Assembly: GCF_030700245.1 (NCBI RefSeq)
Contig: NZ_JAUYZI010000017.1
Location: 49,101 to 113,100 of the forward strand
Direction: 5' to 3'
DNA from: Methylobacterium amylolyticum
GTDB taxonomy: Bacteria; Pseudomonadota; Alphaproteobacteria; Rhizobiales; Beijerinckiaceae
Length of the DNA: 64,000 nucleotides
The notes under the pieces were generated by a model. That model was not told where the DNA came from, made no database searches, and saw only the letters and a list, made by a program, of their open reading frames with translations. Positions 1 to 8,294 of this stretch are shown here, piece after piece (the stretch's first letter is position 1; each line of letters opens with the position of its first letter). The translations under genes were made by a program, and so were the position numbers.

Positions 1-1717
1 CCCGGCGGCGGGCCCAGCGGGCGTAGAGCGTGCCGACCAGCGCGCCGGCCACCACCGGCAGCACCGCCTTCATCGGAAGGTAGATCCCGAGCGCGACGCC
101 GAGCGGCGGCAGGCGCAGCCGCCCGAGCCGGCCGAGGGTCTCGTCCAGCGCGATCAGCGCGAGCGCCGCCCCCGCCCCCCAGCCCAGCATCCGCCAGTTG
201 GCCTCCCCCGAGACGACGCCCCGGGCGAGCGCCGAGATCAGCCCCGCCTGCGGCGCGGCGAGCGCGTTCGGGCCCGCCCCGGGGGCGCCGACGAAGCCGA
301 GCCCGCTGCCCAGCACGTCGAGCACCGGTGGCACGATGGCCGAGCCGAACAGCACGCCGATCACCAGCGCCGCCTGCTGCTTCCACGGGGTCGCGCCGAC
401 GAGCTGCCCGGTCTTGAGGTCCTGCATGTTGTCGTTGGCGATGGTGGCGACGCCGAACACGATCCCGGTCACGATCAGCGCGTAGGCCACCAGCGCCTGG
501 GCGGTGCCCGCCTCCACCCCGCGGCCGAACAGGCCGACGAGCAGCGCCGCGCTCGCCAGCACCGACAGGATGCCGATGCCCGACACCGGCGAGTTGGACG
601 AGCCGATCAGCCCGGCCATGTAGCCGGTCACCGCCGCCACGATCAGCCCGATCACCAGCACGAACAGCAGCGCGCCGATCACGAGCGCGACGCCGTGGCG
701 CTCCAGCCCGGTGCCGGCGATCACGCTCCACAGCAGCCACGCGATCGGCGCGAGCATCGCGAGGGAGACGCCGACCACCGCGCCGAGCGGCAGGTCGCGC
801 TCCTCCACCGCCAGCGCCGCGCCGGCCCGGCGCGCCCGCCCCGCCGCGAGCGCCGAGCGGATCCCGCCGAGCACGGGCCCCGCGATCCGCCCCAGCGTCC
901 ACAGGGCCGCGACGCCGATCACCCCGGCGCCGAAGAAGCGCACGTCGCCCGAGAACACCGCCCCGGCCCAGGCCTCGGCGCCGAGCTCCGGCCGGGGCTG
1001 CGCCGCGGAGAGCAGCGGCACCAGCCCGGCCCACGCGATCGCGAGCCCGAGCGCCATCGCCGCCCCGACCGAGGGGCCGACGAGGTGGCCGACGCCGAGC
1101 AGCGCGAAGGACAGGTTGCCGGAGATCCCCGTGGCGCCCCCGCCGACCCGGAACCAGAGCGCGGCGCTGTCGAGCACGATCCGGGTCTGCGCCAGCGCCG
1201 CGAAGCCGGCCGAGGCGAGGCCGTTCCACACGAGGATGCGCAGGCCCCGCGCGCTGTCCGCCTCGCCCGCCCGGCTGCCCGAGCCGAGCGCCAGCACCTC
1301 CGCCGCGGCGTGGCCCTCGGGATAGGGCAGGTCCGTGTCCACCACGAGGGCGCGGCGCAGGGGCACCGAGAACATCACGCCCAGGATCCCGCCGGTGGCG
1401 GTGATCCCGGCGGTGGTGAGCCACGGGAAGCCGTGCCACCAGCCGATCATCACCAGCCCCGGCAGCACGAAGATGATGGCGGCCAGCGTGCCCGCGGCGG
1501 AGGCGATCGTCTGGACGATGTTGTTCTCCAGCACCGTGGCACCGGGCAGGCGGCGCAGCACCGCCATGGAGATCACCGCGGCCGGGATCGAGGTCGCGAA
1601 GGTGAGGCCGACCTTGAGGCCGAGATAGACGTTGGCGGCGGTGAACAGCAGCGTGATCGCGCCGCCGAGCGCGACGGCGCGCAGCGTCAGCTCGGCGGGT
1701 CCGGGGGCGCTGGGCAT
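1..1717 (-). CDS. OPT family oligopeptide transporter, C-terminus cut by window edge
   Basis: The reverse strand is open from the ATG at 1717 to the left edge, giving about 572 residues without a stop. The product is a polytopic inner-membrane protein of the oligopeptide transporter (OPT) family, which imports small peptides or metal chelates by secondary transport. It starts MPSAPGPAELTLRAVALGG, followed by repeated hydrophobic segments. Family-like blocks include VDTDLPYPEGHAAAEVL near residue 125 and NDNMQDLKTGQLVGATPWKQ in the C-terminal half, both typical of bacterial OPT proteins. The end of the gene lies outside the window. The substrate cannot be read from the sequence. It is divergent from the adhesin gene at 1981, with about 260 bp between them. 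Confidence 0.88.
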   Translation of the reverse strand, partial: MPSAPGPAELTLRAVALGGAITLLFTAANVYLGLKVGLTFATSIPAAVISMAVLRRLPGATVLENNIVQTIASAAGTLAAIIFVLPGLVMIGWWHGFPWLTTAGITATGGILGVMFSVPLRRALVVDTDLPYPEGHAAAEVLALGSGSRAGEADSARGLRILVWNGLASAGFAALAQTRIVLDSAALWFRVGGGATGISGNLSFALLGVGHLVGPSVGAAMALGLAIAWAGLVPLLSAAQPRPELGAEAWAGAVFSGDVRFFGAGVIGVAALWTLGRIAGPVLGGIRSALAAGRARRAGAALAVEERDLPLGAVVGVSLAMLAPIAWLLWSVIAGTGLERHGVALVIGALLFVLVIGLIVAAVTGYMAGLIGSSNSPVSGIGILSVLASAALLVGLFGRGVEAGTAQALVAYALIVTGIVFGVATIANDNMQDLKTGQLVGATPWKQQAALVIGVLFGSAIVPPVLDVLGSGLGFVGAPGAGPNALAAPQAGLISALARGVVSGEANWRMLGWGAGAALALIALDETLGRLGRLRLPPLGVALGIYLPMKAVLPVVAGALVGTLYARWARRR

Positions 1718-1980
1718 GCGTGTCGCGCTCGGGCGGGAGGGCGGGGATCGGCCGGGGCCGGTCCGGCCCTAACGCGCCGGGGCGCCGACCGCCAGCGCCG
1801 CGCGCGCCCTCCCGCGCGGCGCCCGGGCTCCGGGCGCTCGCCCCGTTCCGTGCGGGGCGGGATGCCGGTCCGGGCGCCGGGGCCGCCACGACGCGTCCGT
1901 CCAACACCCCCCGCCCGACACCGCCCGTTAACCTTAACAGATCTACTCAATCACGGGTGGCACTTCGAACGGGTCCGTGC
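1718..1980. promoter_or_regulatory. divergent intergenic region between OPT transporter and adhesin
   Basis: This 263 bp stretch separates two divergent genes and must carry both promoters. It is GC-rich except for a short segment at about 1925-1955 that contains gttaaccttaacag. I see no strong ribosome binding site directly before the adhesin ATG at 1981. No operator could be defined. Confidence 0.35.
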
Positions 1981-4689
1981 ATGTCCGGCGTGAACAGGCG
2001 ATCCCGCGACGGACGCATCCGGCGCCTCCTGACGGCGGGCATCTCGACGACGGTCGTCCTGGCCCATCTCGGGCCGCAGGCGGTCCGGGCGCAGGTCGCG
2101 CCGGTGGTCGTGACGGCGCCGACCCCGGTCACCCCGGGCGCGAGCCAGACGACGGACACCGCCCGGGCGACCTGCGCGCAGCAGCTCGAGAACCACGCGA
2201 TCAACACGGCGCGCACCGGCGTGAACGGACAGATCACCGGCCTCGCGGCCTCGGGGACCGCGCTGGGCGCCCAGGGCCTGTCCCTGGTCGCGGCCGGCAC
2301 CGCGCTGAAGAACGGACAAACCGGCACGGCCGGGGACGACCTCATCGTCGCGGGCGGCACCGCGGCCGCCAACGCCCTCGGCATCGTCGCGCAGAGCGCC
2401 GGGCTCGGCAACGCCCTCACCGCGCTCGACATCCGGGCGCGGCAGGCGGCCCTGCCCTCGTGCGAGCAGACCTTCACCGGCACCGTCACGGTCCAGGCCG
2501 GGGGCGCCGACATCACCGGGAACTCGGTGTTCCGCGACAACCTCGGCGTGACCCAGAACCTGAGCGTCCTCGGCACCACCCGCACGACCGGCCTCGACGT
2601 CGTCGACCCGGCCCGGATCGCCAACGTCACGGTCGGCGGGACGGACCTCGGCATCTCGCTCGGCGGCGGCGTCCTCTCGGGCGCCGGCGCCGTCCTCAAG
2701 GCCACGACCGGCGACGTGAACGCGGTCGCCATCGGCAACGGCGCGGTGGCGACGACCGGCACCTCGACCGCGATGGGCACCGCGGCCGCCGCGACCCAGG
2801 CGGGCGCCAGCGCGTTCGGCGCGAACGCCGCGGCCAATGCGGTGAACGCCACGGCGCTCGGCGCCGCCTCCGCCGCCTCGGGGATCAACGCCAGCGCCGT
2901 CGGGCAGAGCGCGGTGGCCTCCGGCGCCAACGCGAGCGCGCTCGGGCAGGCCGCGTCCGCGACCGGCCCGAACAGCACCGCCCTCGGGCAGCTCTCGGTG
3001 GCCTCGGCCGCCAACGCCAGCGCCGTGGGGCAGGCCGCCGCGGCCACCGGCGTCAACAGCAGCGCGCTGGGGCAGCTCTCGGTCGCGTCGGGGATCAACG
3101 CGAGCGCGGTCGGTCAGGCGGCCACCGCCTCCGGGGCGAATGCCAGCGCGCTGGGGCAGCTCTCGGTCGCGTCCGGACCCAACGCGAGCGCGGTCGGCCA
3201 GGGGGCCACCGCCACCGCCGCCAACACCCTCGCGCTCGGGCAGGCGGCCACCGCCTCCGGCGTGAACGCCAGCGCCCTGGGGCAACTCGCCGTCGCCTCG
3301 GGGACCAACGCGAGCGCGCTGGGCCAGAACGCCCTCGCCTCCGGGGCGAACGCGAGCGCGCTGGGCCAGGGCGCGCTGGCCTCCGCGTCCAGCGCGACCG
3401 CCCTCGGGCAGGGTGCGGCCGCCACCGGCACGAACGGCAGCGCGCTCGGCCAGGGCGCGCTCGCCTCCGGCGCCAACGCGACCGCCGCCGGCCAGGGCGC
3501 GGCGGCGAGCGGGACCAACGGCACGGCGCTCGGGCAGGCCGCCCGCGCGTCCGGCGCCAACGCGACCGCCACCGGCACCGCCGCCCAGGCCGCCGGCGAC
3601 GCGAGCAGCGCGTTCGGACAATCCGCCGTGGCCGCGGGCGCCTATTCGAGCGCGCTCGGCGCGCAGGCCGAGGCGGTCGCGCTGTTCGCCACCGCCACCG
3701 GCGCGCAGGCCCGGGCGGTCAGCGTCGCCGCCACCGCCGGCGGGCAGGCCGCCGCCGCGGCCGGCGCCTACAGCAGCGCCTACGGCCAGAGCGCCTACGC
3801 CGCCGGCCGGAACAGCACGGCGCTCGGCCAGAACGCGGCGGCGCTCGCCGACGACGCCACGGCGCTCGGCCAGGGGGCGCGGGCCCTGTCGGTGGCCGCG
3901 ACCGCGGGCGGCCGGGGGGCCACGGCGACGGGGACGGCGTCGAGCGCCTACGGCACGGAGGCCCTGGCCGGCGGCCCCGGGGCGACGGTGGTCGGCGCGC
4001 GGGCGACGGGCTACGGCTTCGACACGGCGATCGGCTACAACGCCACCGCGACGGCCGACTACGCGGTGGCGGTCGGCGTCGGGACGACGGTCTCGGCACC
4101 CCTTGGCGCGGCGATCGGCGCGGGGGCGAGCGTGCTGGCCGCCGAGGGCGTGGCGCTCGGCGCGAGCAGCCGCGCCGTCGCGCCCGGCTCGGTGGCGCTG
4201 GGCGCCAATTCCGTCGCGGGCGCCGCCAACGGCGGCTGGGCCGGCTTCGTGATCGGCCGCACCGCCATGACCAACACCGCCGAGGCGAGCGCCGTGGTGT
4301 CGGTCGGCGGCGGCCCGGGCAGCGCCACCCCCTACCGCCAGATCACCAACGTCGCCGACGGCGCGGTCACCCCCACCTCGACGGATGCCGTCAACGGCTC
4401 GCAGCTCTTCAAGACCGTGGCCGCCCTGAACGGGCAGATCCTCACGGCGCAGCGCGAGGCGCGCCGCGGGATCGCCGCCGCGGCGGCCACGGCGCCGACC
4501 CTGATGCCGTCCGCTCCGGGCAAGACGACGCTGACCGCCAAGGCCTCGGCCTACAAGGGCGAGTACGGCGCCGGCTTCACCATGGCCCACCGGCTCGACA
4601 CCAACATGCCGACGATGATCTTCGGCAGCTACTCGAACGGCGGGGGCATCGACCACGTCGTGTCCGGCGGCGCCGGGATCGAGTTCTGA
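1981..4689 (+). CDS. YadA-like trimeric autotransporter adhesin
   Basis: The 902-residue product is a type Vc secreted adhesin that should trimerise in the outer membrane and bind surfaces or other cells. An N-terminal basic stretch and hydrophobic segment ending VRAQ (about residues 15-36) look like a signal peptide. Residues about 240-750 are made of roughly thirty or more head repeats of about 14 residues of the form ASALGQxAxASGxN, the YadA left-handed beta-roll. A neck/stalk motif, ADGAVTPTSTDAVNGSQLF, follows near residue 800. The last 70 residues are a YadA membrane anchor (KASAYKGEYGAGFTMAHRL, ending GGAGIEF). ATG 1981 is chosen because it places the signal peptide at the N-terminus; the reading frame is open further upstream. 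The 42-bp repeat unit is near-identical in places, so copy number may vary between strains. Confidence 0.9.
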   Translation: MSGVNRRSRDGRIRRLLTAGISTTVVLAHLGPQAVRAQVAPVVVTAPTPVTPGASQTTDTARATCAQQLENHAINTARTGVNGQITGLAASGTALGAQGLSLVAAGTALKNGQTGTAGDDLIVAGGTAAANALGIVAQSAGLGNALTALDIRARQAALPSCEQTFTGTVTVQAGGADITGNSVFRDNLGVTQNLSVLGTTRTTGLDVVDPARIANVTVGGTDLGISLGGGVLSGAGAVLKATTGDVNAVAIGNGAVATTGTSTAMGTAAAATQAGASAFGANAAANAVNATALGAASAASGINASAVGQSAVASGANASALGQAASATGPNSTALGQLSVASAANASAVGQAAAATGVNSSALGQLSVASGINASAVGQAATASGANASALGQLSVASGPNASAVGQGATATAANTLALGQAATASGVNASALGQLAVASGTNASALGQNALASGANASALGQGALASASSATALGQGAAATGTNGSALGQGALASGANATAAGQGAAASGTNGTALGQAARASGANATATGTAAQAAGDASSAFGQSAVAAGAYSSALGAQAEAVALFATATGAQARAVSVAATAGGQAAAAAGAYSSAYGQSAYAAGRNSTALGQNAAALADDATALGQGARALSVAATAGGRGATATGTASSAYGTEALAGGPGATVVGARATGYGFDTAIGYNATATADYAVAVGVGTTVSAPLGAAIGAGASVLAAEGVALGASSRAVAPGSVALGANSVAGAANGGWAGFVIGRTAMTNTAEASAVVSVGGGPGSATPYRQITNVADGAVTPTSTDAVNGSQLFKTVAALNGQILTAQREARRGIAAAAATAPTLMPSAPGKTTLTAKASAYKGEYGAGFTMAHRLDTNMPTMIFGSYSNGGGIDHVVSGGAGIEF

Positions 4690-4778
4690 CGCACCACCCC
4701 GCCTGTCCAGGCGGCCGACGCCCGGTTCCGGGCCCGGGAGGCCCGGCGGTGGCGCCGGCTCCATCGGAGGATCGAACG

Positions 4779-5618
4779 ATGCACGACTCCCGTCCCGGCC
4801 GGGGCCCGATGCCCGCTCCGGGAACCCTCGCCGGGCTGATCGGGTACGGCGTGCTCGCCAGCCTCGTCGGCGGTCTCGTCGGGGGCTTCGCGCCCTGGCA
4901 GTCCCTGCCGGCGCGCGCCGTGACGGGTTCGGCCGCCCAGATCCCGGCCATCCAGATCCCTGCCGCCCAGACGCCTGCCGCCCACTCCCCGGCCACCGAG
5001 GTCTCGGTCGCCCAGATCCCGGCCGTCCAAGCCCCTGTCGTCCAAGTGCCAGCCGTCCAAGCTCCTGCCCTGCAAGTCCCGGCGCCAGCCGTCGCGGCGG
5101 TGCCCGTCGCGGCGGAGCGCGCCGAGGCCGTGCGCCCGGCGGTCCCGCCGGCGCCCCGGGCCCCGACGGCCGAGGCCGGCGCCGCCGTGAACGCCTTCGA
5201 GCCCGTCATCCACGCGCGCAAGGCGGGGATCGGGACCTGCATGGGCAGCGTCGTCGCCCAGTCGCGGCGGGTGATCGACGCCCAGCACGCCGCCCTCTCG
5301 ATCTGGAACACGCGGGAGCCGGATCGCGGCACCTTCCAGTCCATCCTGGCGCTGCGCTACGAGAACGCGCTCGCGCCGAACGGGGCGGCGATCCTCACCG
5401 CCGCGCCGGACGGGGCGAGCCGGTGCGGCGGCACCGTCGTCCAGGTCTACCCGACGGCCCGCTCCTGCGGCGCGATCCAGGCCGAGCTGGTCAAGTCCGG
5501 CACCACGGCCGCCGCCCTTCTGGACCTGCCGCTGCTCGCCGCCGCCGACGGCACGCGGGAATTGCTGCTGCCGACCGCGGGCGGCGGCTGCGTGATCGTC
5601 GCCACCAGCCTGGAGTGA
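4779..5618 (+). CDS. exported or membrane-anchored protein with QxPA repeats
   Basis: I do not recognise this 279-residue protein. A good ribosome binding site (cggagg, 4765-4770) precedes the ATG. A glycine-rich hydrophobic segment at residues about 15-42 would act as a signal peptide or membrane anchor. Residues about 48-105 are a run of short repeats of the form (A/V)Q(I/V/T/A)PA, a proline-rich extended spacer. The C-terminal domain (about residues 140-279) is compact with four cysteines (TCMGS, RCGG, RSCGA, GGCV). The layout suggests a periplasmic or surface domain held away from the membrane by a spacer. It lies 90 bp behind the adhesin on the same strand, so a role with that adhesin is possible but unproven. 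Confidence 0.7.
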   Translation: MHDSRPGRGPMPAPGTLAGLIGYGVLASLVGGLVGGFAPWQSLPARAVTGSAAQIPAIQIPAAQTPAAHSPATEVSVAQIPAVQAPVVQVPAVQAPALQVPAPAVAAVPVAAERAEAVRPAVPPAPRAPTAEAGAAVNAFEPVIHARKAGIGTCMGSVVAQSRRVIDAQHAALSIWNTREPDRGTFQSILALRYENALAPNGAAILTAAPDGASRCGGTVVQVYPTARSCGAIQAELVKSGTTAAALLDLPLLAAADGTRELLLPTAGGGCVIVATSLE

Positions 5619-5775
5619 GGCCGATCTGGCGCGAGGCCGGCTCGACAGCGAGGCCGGGGCACCCCGCGCCCGTCGATCGGCTGAAGGGCGCCCTCAGCAC
5701 CGGTTCAGCGCGCCGGCCGCATCCTCCCCGCATCGGTCCGGCGCAGCGGGCCGCGGGACCTGAGGAGATCGTGTC

Positions 5776-6084
5776 ATGGTGCGCATCACGGTGTTCGGCG
5801 CGGCCGCGGTGATCGCGGCGGGATTTGCGGCCACGGCGGCGAGCGCCGCCCCGTTCGGCCCCGGCCCGGCCCCGGCGGGCGCCCGCGTCGAGCGCGTCGC
5901 GGGCGGCTGCGGCCCCGGCTTCCACCCCAATCCCTGGGGCCATTGCCGGCCGAACGCGCGGGGCTGGGGCTACGGCTGGGGCGGCCCGCGCGGTCCATAC
6001 GGCGGGCGGCCCGATCACGGCTACGGCCCCGAGCGGGGCCCCGGCGGCTACGACGGCCCGCGCCGGTTCCACGGCGGGTACTGA
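5776..6084 (+). CDS. small secreted Gly/Pro/Tyr-rich protein with GCG...CRPN motif
   Basis: This 102-residue protein has a clear signal peptide (MVRITVFGAAAVIAAGFAAT, cleaved near SAA|AP). The mature part carries GGCGPGFHPNPWGHCRPN, the GCG_CRPN signature of small alphaproteobacterial exported proteins in which the motif precedes a glycine-rich tail. The tail here is rich in Gly, Tyr, Pro and Arg and ends HGGY. The sequence tgaggag at about 5760-5766 is the ribosome binding site. The function of the family is unknown to me; the two cysteines could form a disulfide outside the cytoplasm. Confidence 0.72.
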   Translation: MVRITVFGAAAVIAAGFAATAASAAPFGPGPAPAGARVERVAGGCGPGFHPNPWGHCRPNARGWGYGWGGPRGPYGGRPDHGYGPERGPGGYDGPRRFHGGY

Positions 6085-6184
6085 GTCCCGCGGCGGCGAT
6101 CCCGCACGCGCCGGACGCCGCCGCGGCGCGGGGCCGGGGCGGCGTCTCGGATGGGAAAGCGGCCCGGTTCCCGCCGGGCCGCCG

Positions 6185-6283
6185 CTACGGCCCCAGCAGC
6201 ACGCCGGCCGAGCCGACCGCCGCGACCGCGACCCCGACCGCCAGGGCGGCGATCATCGCGTAGGAGAGGCTTTTCAGCTTCAC
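6185..6283 (-). CDS. putative 32-residue single-pass membrane peptide
   Basis: This very short gene would start with GTG at 6283 and read VKLKSLSYAMIAALAVGVAV, continuing to a hydrophobic end before TAG. A positively charged N-terminus followed by about 24 hydrophobic residues is what a small membrane peptide looks like. It starts 10 bp behind the stop of the gene at 6294-6560 on the same strand, with a GAGG about 9 bp upstream, so the two may be co-transcribed. Nothing beyond a membrane location is suggested. It could also be a chance reading frame. Confidence 0.4.
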   Translation of the reverse strand: MKLKSLSYAMIAALAVGVAVAAVGSAGVLLGP

Positions 6284-6293
6284 GGTGCTCGCC

Positions 6294-6560
6294 TCAGCAG
6301 CGGTTGCCGCCGGCGGTCTGGCCGTACTGCTTGACCGGGAAGTTCTGCTGGCGGGCGTTGCCCTCGGCGGCCGAGCTCATCGGGCAGGTCGCCGGGTTGC
6401 GGTCGGACAGCCCGCCGAACGGAGCACCGAACGAGCCGGTGGTCTCGACGTCGTAGGGGCCGTAGCCCGTCCAGGCGGGACCGGTGAAGGCCATGGCGGA
6501 CGAGATCGGGGCGACACCGAGGACGAGGGCGGTGACGACGGCGGCGATACGGGTCTTCAT
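6294..6560 (-). CDS. small exported protein, unknown function
   Basis: This 88-residue protein begins MKTRIAAVVTALVLGVAPIS and has a standard signal peptide cleaved near SAMA|F. The mature part includes GYGPYDVETTGSFGAPFGG and two cysteines (ATCPMSS and the C-terminal GNRC). The start is set by the AGGAG in cgaaggagtgaggaccagacc upstream of the ATG. The function is unknown; the two cysteines and lack of membrane segments suggest a small folded periplasmic protein. Confidence 0.62.
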   Translation of the reverse strand: MKTRIAAVVTALVLGVAPISSAMAFTGPAWTGYGPYDVETTGSFGAPFGGLSDRNPATCPMSSAAEGNARQQNFPVKQYGQTAGGNRC

Positions 6561-6800
6561 GGTCTGGTCCTCACTCCTTCGCAGTACAGTCCGGGTCGTT
6601 CGGCCTGTCTCCTCTTGCGTGACCTTAATATGGGCGCTCATGTCCGGCCGTGACGTGATGCTCCGCACGCGGCAGGCGGGATTAAAGCGGGCGGCGGAGT
6701 CGGCGCGCGGCCGGCGGGCGCGGCGCCGCCTGAAAAGCGTTGAGGCCGCGCCCCGTCCGGGCTACGGACCGTGTCTCAGGGGACAGGCGCAGCCGCACGG

Positions 6801-7010
6801 ATGACCGATGACGTATCTGCCCTGCTCCTCGCGCTGGCGACCGAGAACGCCGAACTGCGCGAGCAGCTCGCCTCCGCCCAGGACATGCTGATGGAGACGG
6901 CGATCGACGCGGGGCACCTGCACGCCCGGATCGGGGCGCTGGAGGCCGAGCGCGACGCGTGGAAGGTCGAGGCCGAGCGGCTGGCGGGGCCGGCGTCCCG
7001 GATCGCCTGA
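6801..7010 (+). CDS. small coiled-coil protein
   Basis: The 69-residue reading frame MTDDVSALLLALATENAELR and onward is rich in Leu, Ala and Glu with heptad spacing, so it should form one helical coiled coil. An alternative GTG start at 6771 would add ten residues; neither start has a strong ribosome binding site. No signal peptide or catalytic motif is visible. It resembles the short helical proteins common in this group of bacteria, but I cannot assign a function. Confidence 0.5.
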   Translation: MTDDVSALLLALATENAELREQLASAQDMLMETAIDAGHLHARIGALEAERDAWKVEAERLAGPASRIA

Positions 7011-7056
7011 CAGGTCTTCCCGATCGGAGCGGGGCGCGTACCGGCCGGCCCGCGCG

Positions 7057-7248
7057 TCAGCGGAGCCGCTCCAGTCCGGACGGCGGGGCGGGGAGATGGT
7101 GGCGCGACGACCAGACGATGCCGCGCACGGCGCTGGTCAGGACCGCCACGCCGGGATGGCCGCCGAGGAAGCGCGCGGTCAGCTCGGTCGCGTGCGCGAC
7201 GGCCGCCTTGACCGAGGGCGCGTCGAACCGGTCGAGGCTCGTATCCAT
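7057..7248 (-). CDS. small conserved-looking protein, unknown function
   Basis: The product is about 63 residues, starting MDTSLDRFDAPSVKAAVAHA and ending near SGLERLR. The ATG at 7248 is preferred because gaggggg lies just upstream; an ATG at 7293 would add 15 residues. There is no signal peptide. A helical first half and a more basic second half are all that can be said. Confidence 0.45.
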   Translation of the reverse strand: MDTSLDRFDAPSVKAAVAHATELTARFLGGHPGVAVLTSAVRGIVWSSRHHLPAPPSGLERLR

Positions 7249-7464
7249 GCCCCCTCGCGGCCGGCGCCGGGCGATCCGCAGGGTGTAGTCCATCGTGTCG
7301 GGCCGGGGCCGGAGTAGAACGCGCGCTCTTTGCGGGGAACAGGTCCGCAGCGCCATGCGGCATGACTGCCGACGCCTCGGTTTCGCGTTGGAAAGATCCT
7401 GGGGATGTTCAGGGGACGGCCCGAACGGCGCGCCGGTATCCCGGAACGACGCTGGCCCGGCCCG

Positions 7465-7665
7465 TCAGGCCGCGGGCCGCCCGGCGCGCTCCCGCTCCGC
7501 CTCCTCCGCCGTCACCGCCTCGACGGCGGCGATGGCGTTCTCCAGTTCGGCGATCTGGCGGATGGTGCTGTGGGCCGGCAGGGCGTCGACCCGGGCGGCT
7601 TCGAGGATGAGGTCGCGCTGGCGCGCCTTGAGACGGTTCAGGAGGATGTCGAGGGTGTCGGTCAT
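7465..7665 (-). CDS. small helical protein, unknown function
   Basis: The 66-residue product begins MTDTLDILLNRLKARQRDLI and is charged, Ala-rich and helical throughout, likely a short coiled coil. It has no signal peptide, cysteine or enzyme motif. It lies alone with no close partner on its strand. The even charge pattern and clean stop suggest it is real, but its role is unknown. Confidence 0.48.
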   Translation of the reverse strand: MTDTLDILLNRLKARQRDLILEAARVDALPAHSTIRQIAELENAIAAVEAVTAEEAERERAGRPAA

Positions 7666-8294
7666 GGCGCGTCTGTAGTCGCGGGCGGGCACGCCCGGCA
7701 ACCGACCGGCGCCGCGCCGCCCCGGCCGCCGCTGTCGCAGGTCGTCCTCGGGCGGGGCGCGGAAACCGGGCGCGCGGCAGGCCGGTCGATCGTCCCCGGC
7801 CTCGAGCCCGGGCTCGGCCAAGACCGGAGCGTCTTCCGGCCGCCGCGACCGAGTGTTGTCGGATGCGCACGCCCGAAGAGTTCCGCATTGATCAGCGGCG
7901 GCCGGCGCTTCTTTCGTGTCGAAAACCTGCCTAGGATGGCAGGGGCAGATTCGGCGCAGTCGCCCGGCGGGTCGGCGGCGTCGGTGCTGATCTCGCGGTC
8001 TCGGGTCATTCTCTGCCCTGGAGGCGAGACTTGATCCTTCGTCAGGGGGGCACGGCTTGGTCTTGGGGGGCGACTTGATGAGGCCGGTGCTCGCGCGTCC
8101 CCTGATCGCGCGTCCCCGCGCCGTGACGCTCTCCGCCGGGACTCGCCGCATCGTCGTCTCGTCCGATGCCGGCCGCCGCGCCGCCCCGCCGCCGGTCGGC
8201 GATCCGGGCGCGGCCAGGCCCGCGCCCGCCTGAGCGGGCCGCCGGACCCGCCGCTCCTTCCGCCCGTGCGCCTCCTTCCAGCTCAGGCCCGTCC
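7666..8294. other. gene-free stretch of about 630 bp
   Basis: I see no convincing gene here. Open frames on both strands are Arg/Pro-rich and look like composition artefacts. The segment 8085-8115 has a short direct repeat of cgcgcgtcccc. The promoter for the efflux genes should lie within the last 250 bp. Confidence 0.4.

Noticed and set aside
2700..4240. Regular repeats that might look like a CRISPR or satellite array
   Set aside because: The repeats are in frame, translate to YadA head repeats and have no spacers.
1951..4764. A 937-residue open frame on the minus strand opposite the adhesin
   Set aside because: It mirrors the adhesin repeats in antisense, is Arg/Gly/Ala-rich and has no motif or ribosome binding site. 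It is a shadow caused by high GC.
7662..8009. A 115-residue minus-strand frame before the efflux genes
   Set aside because: It is Arg/Pro-rich, lacks a ribosome binding site and has no motif.
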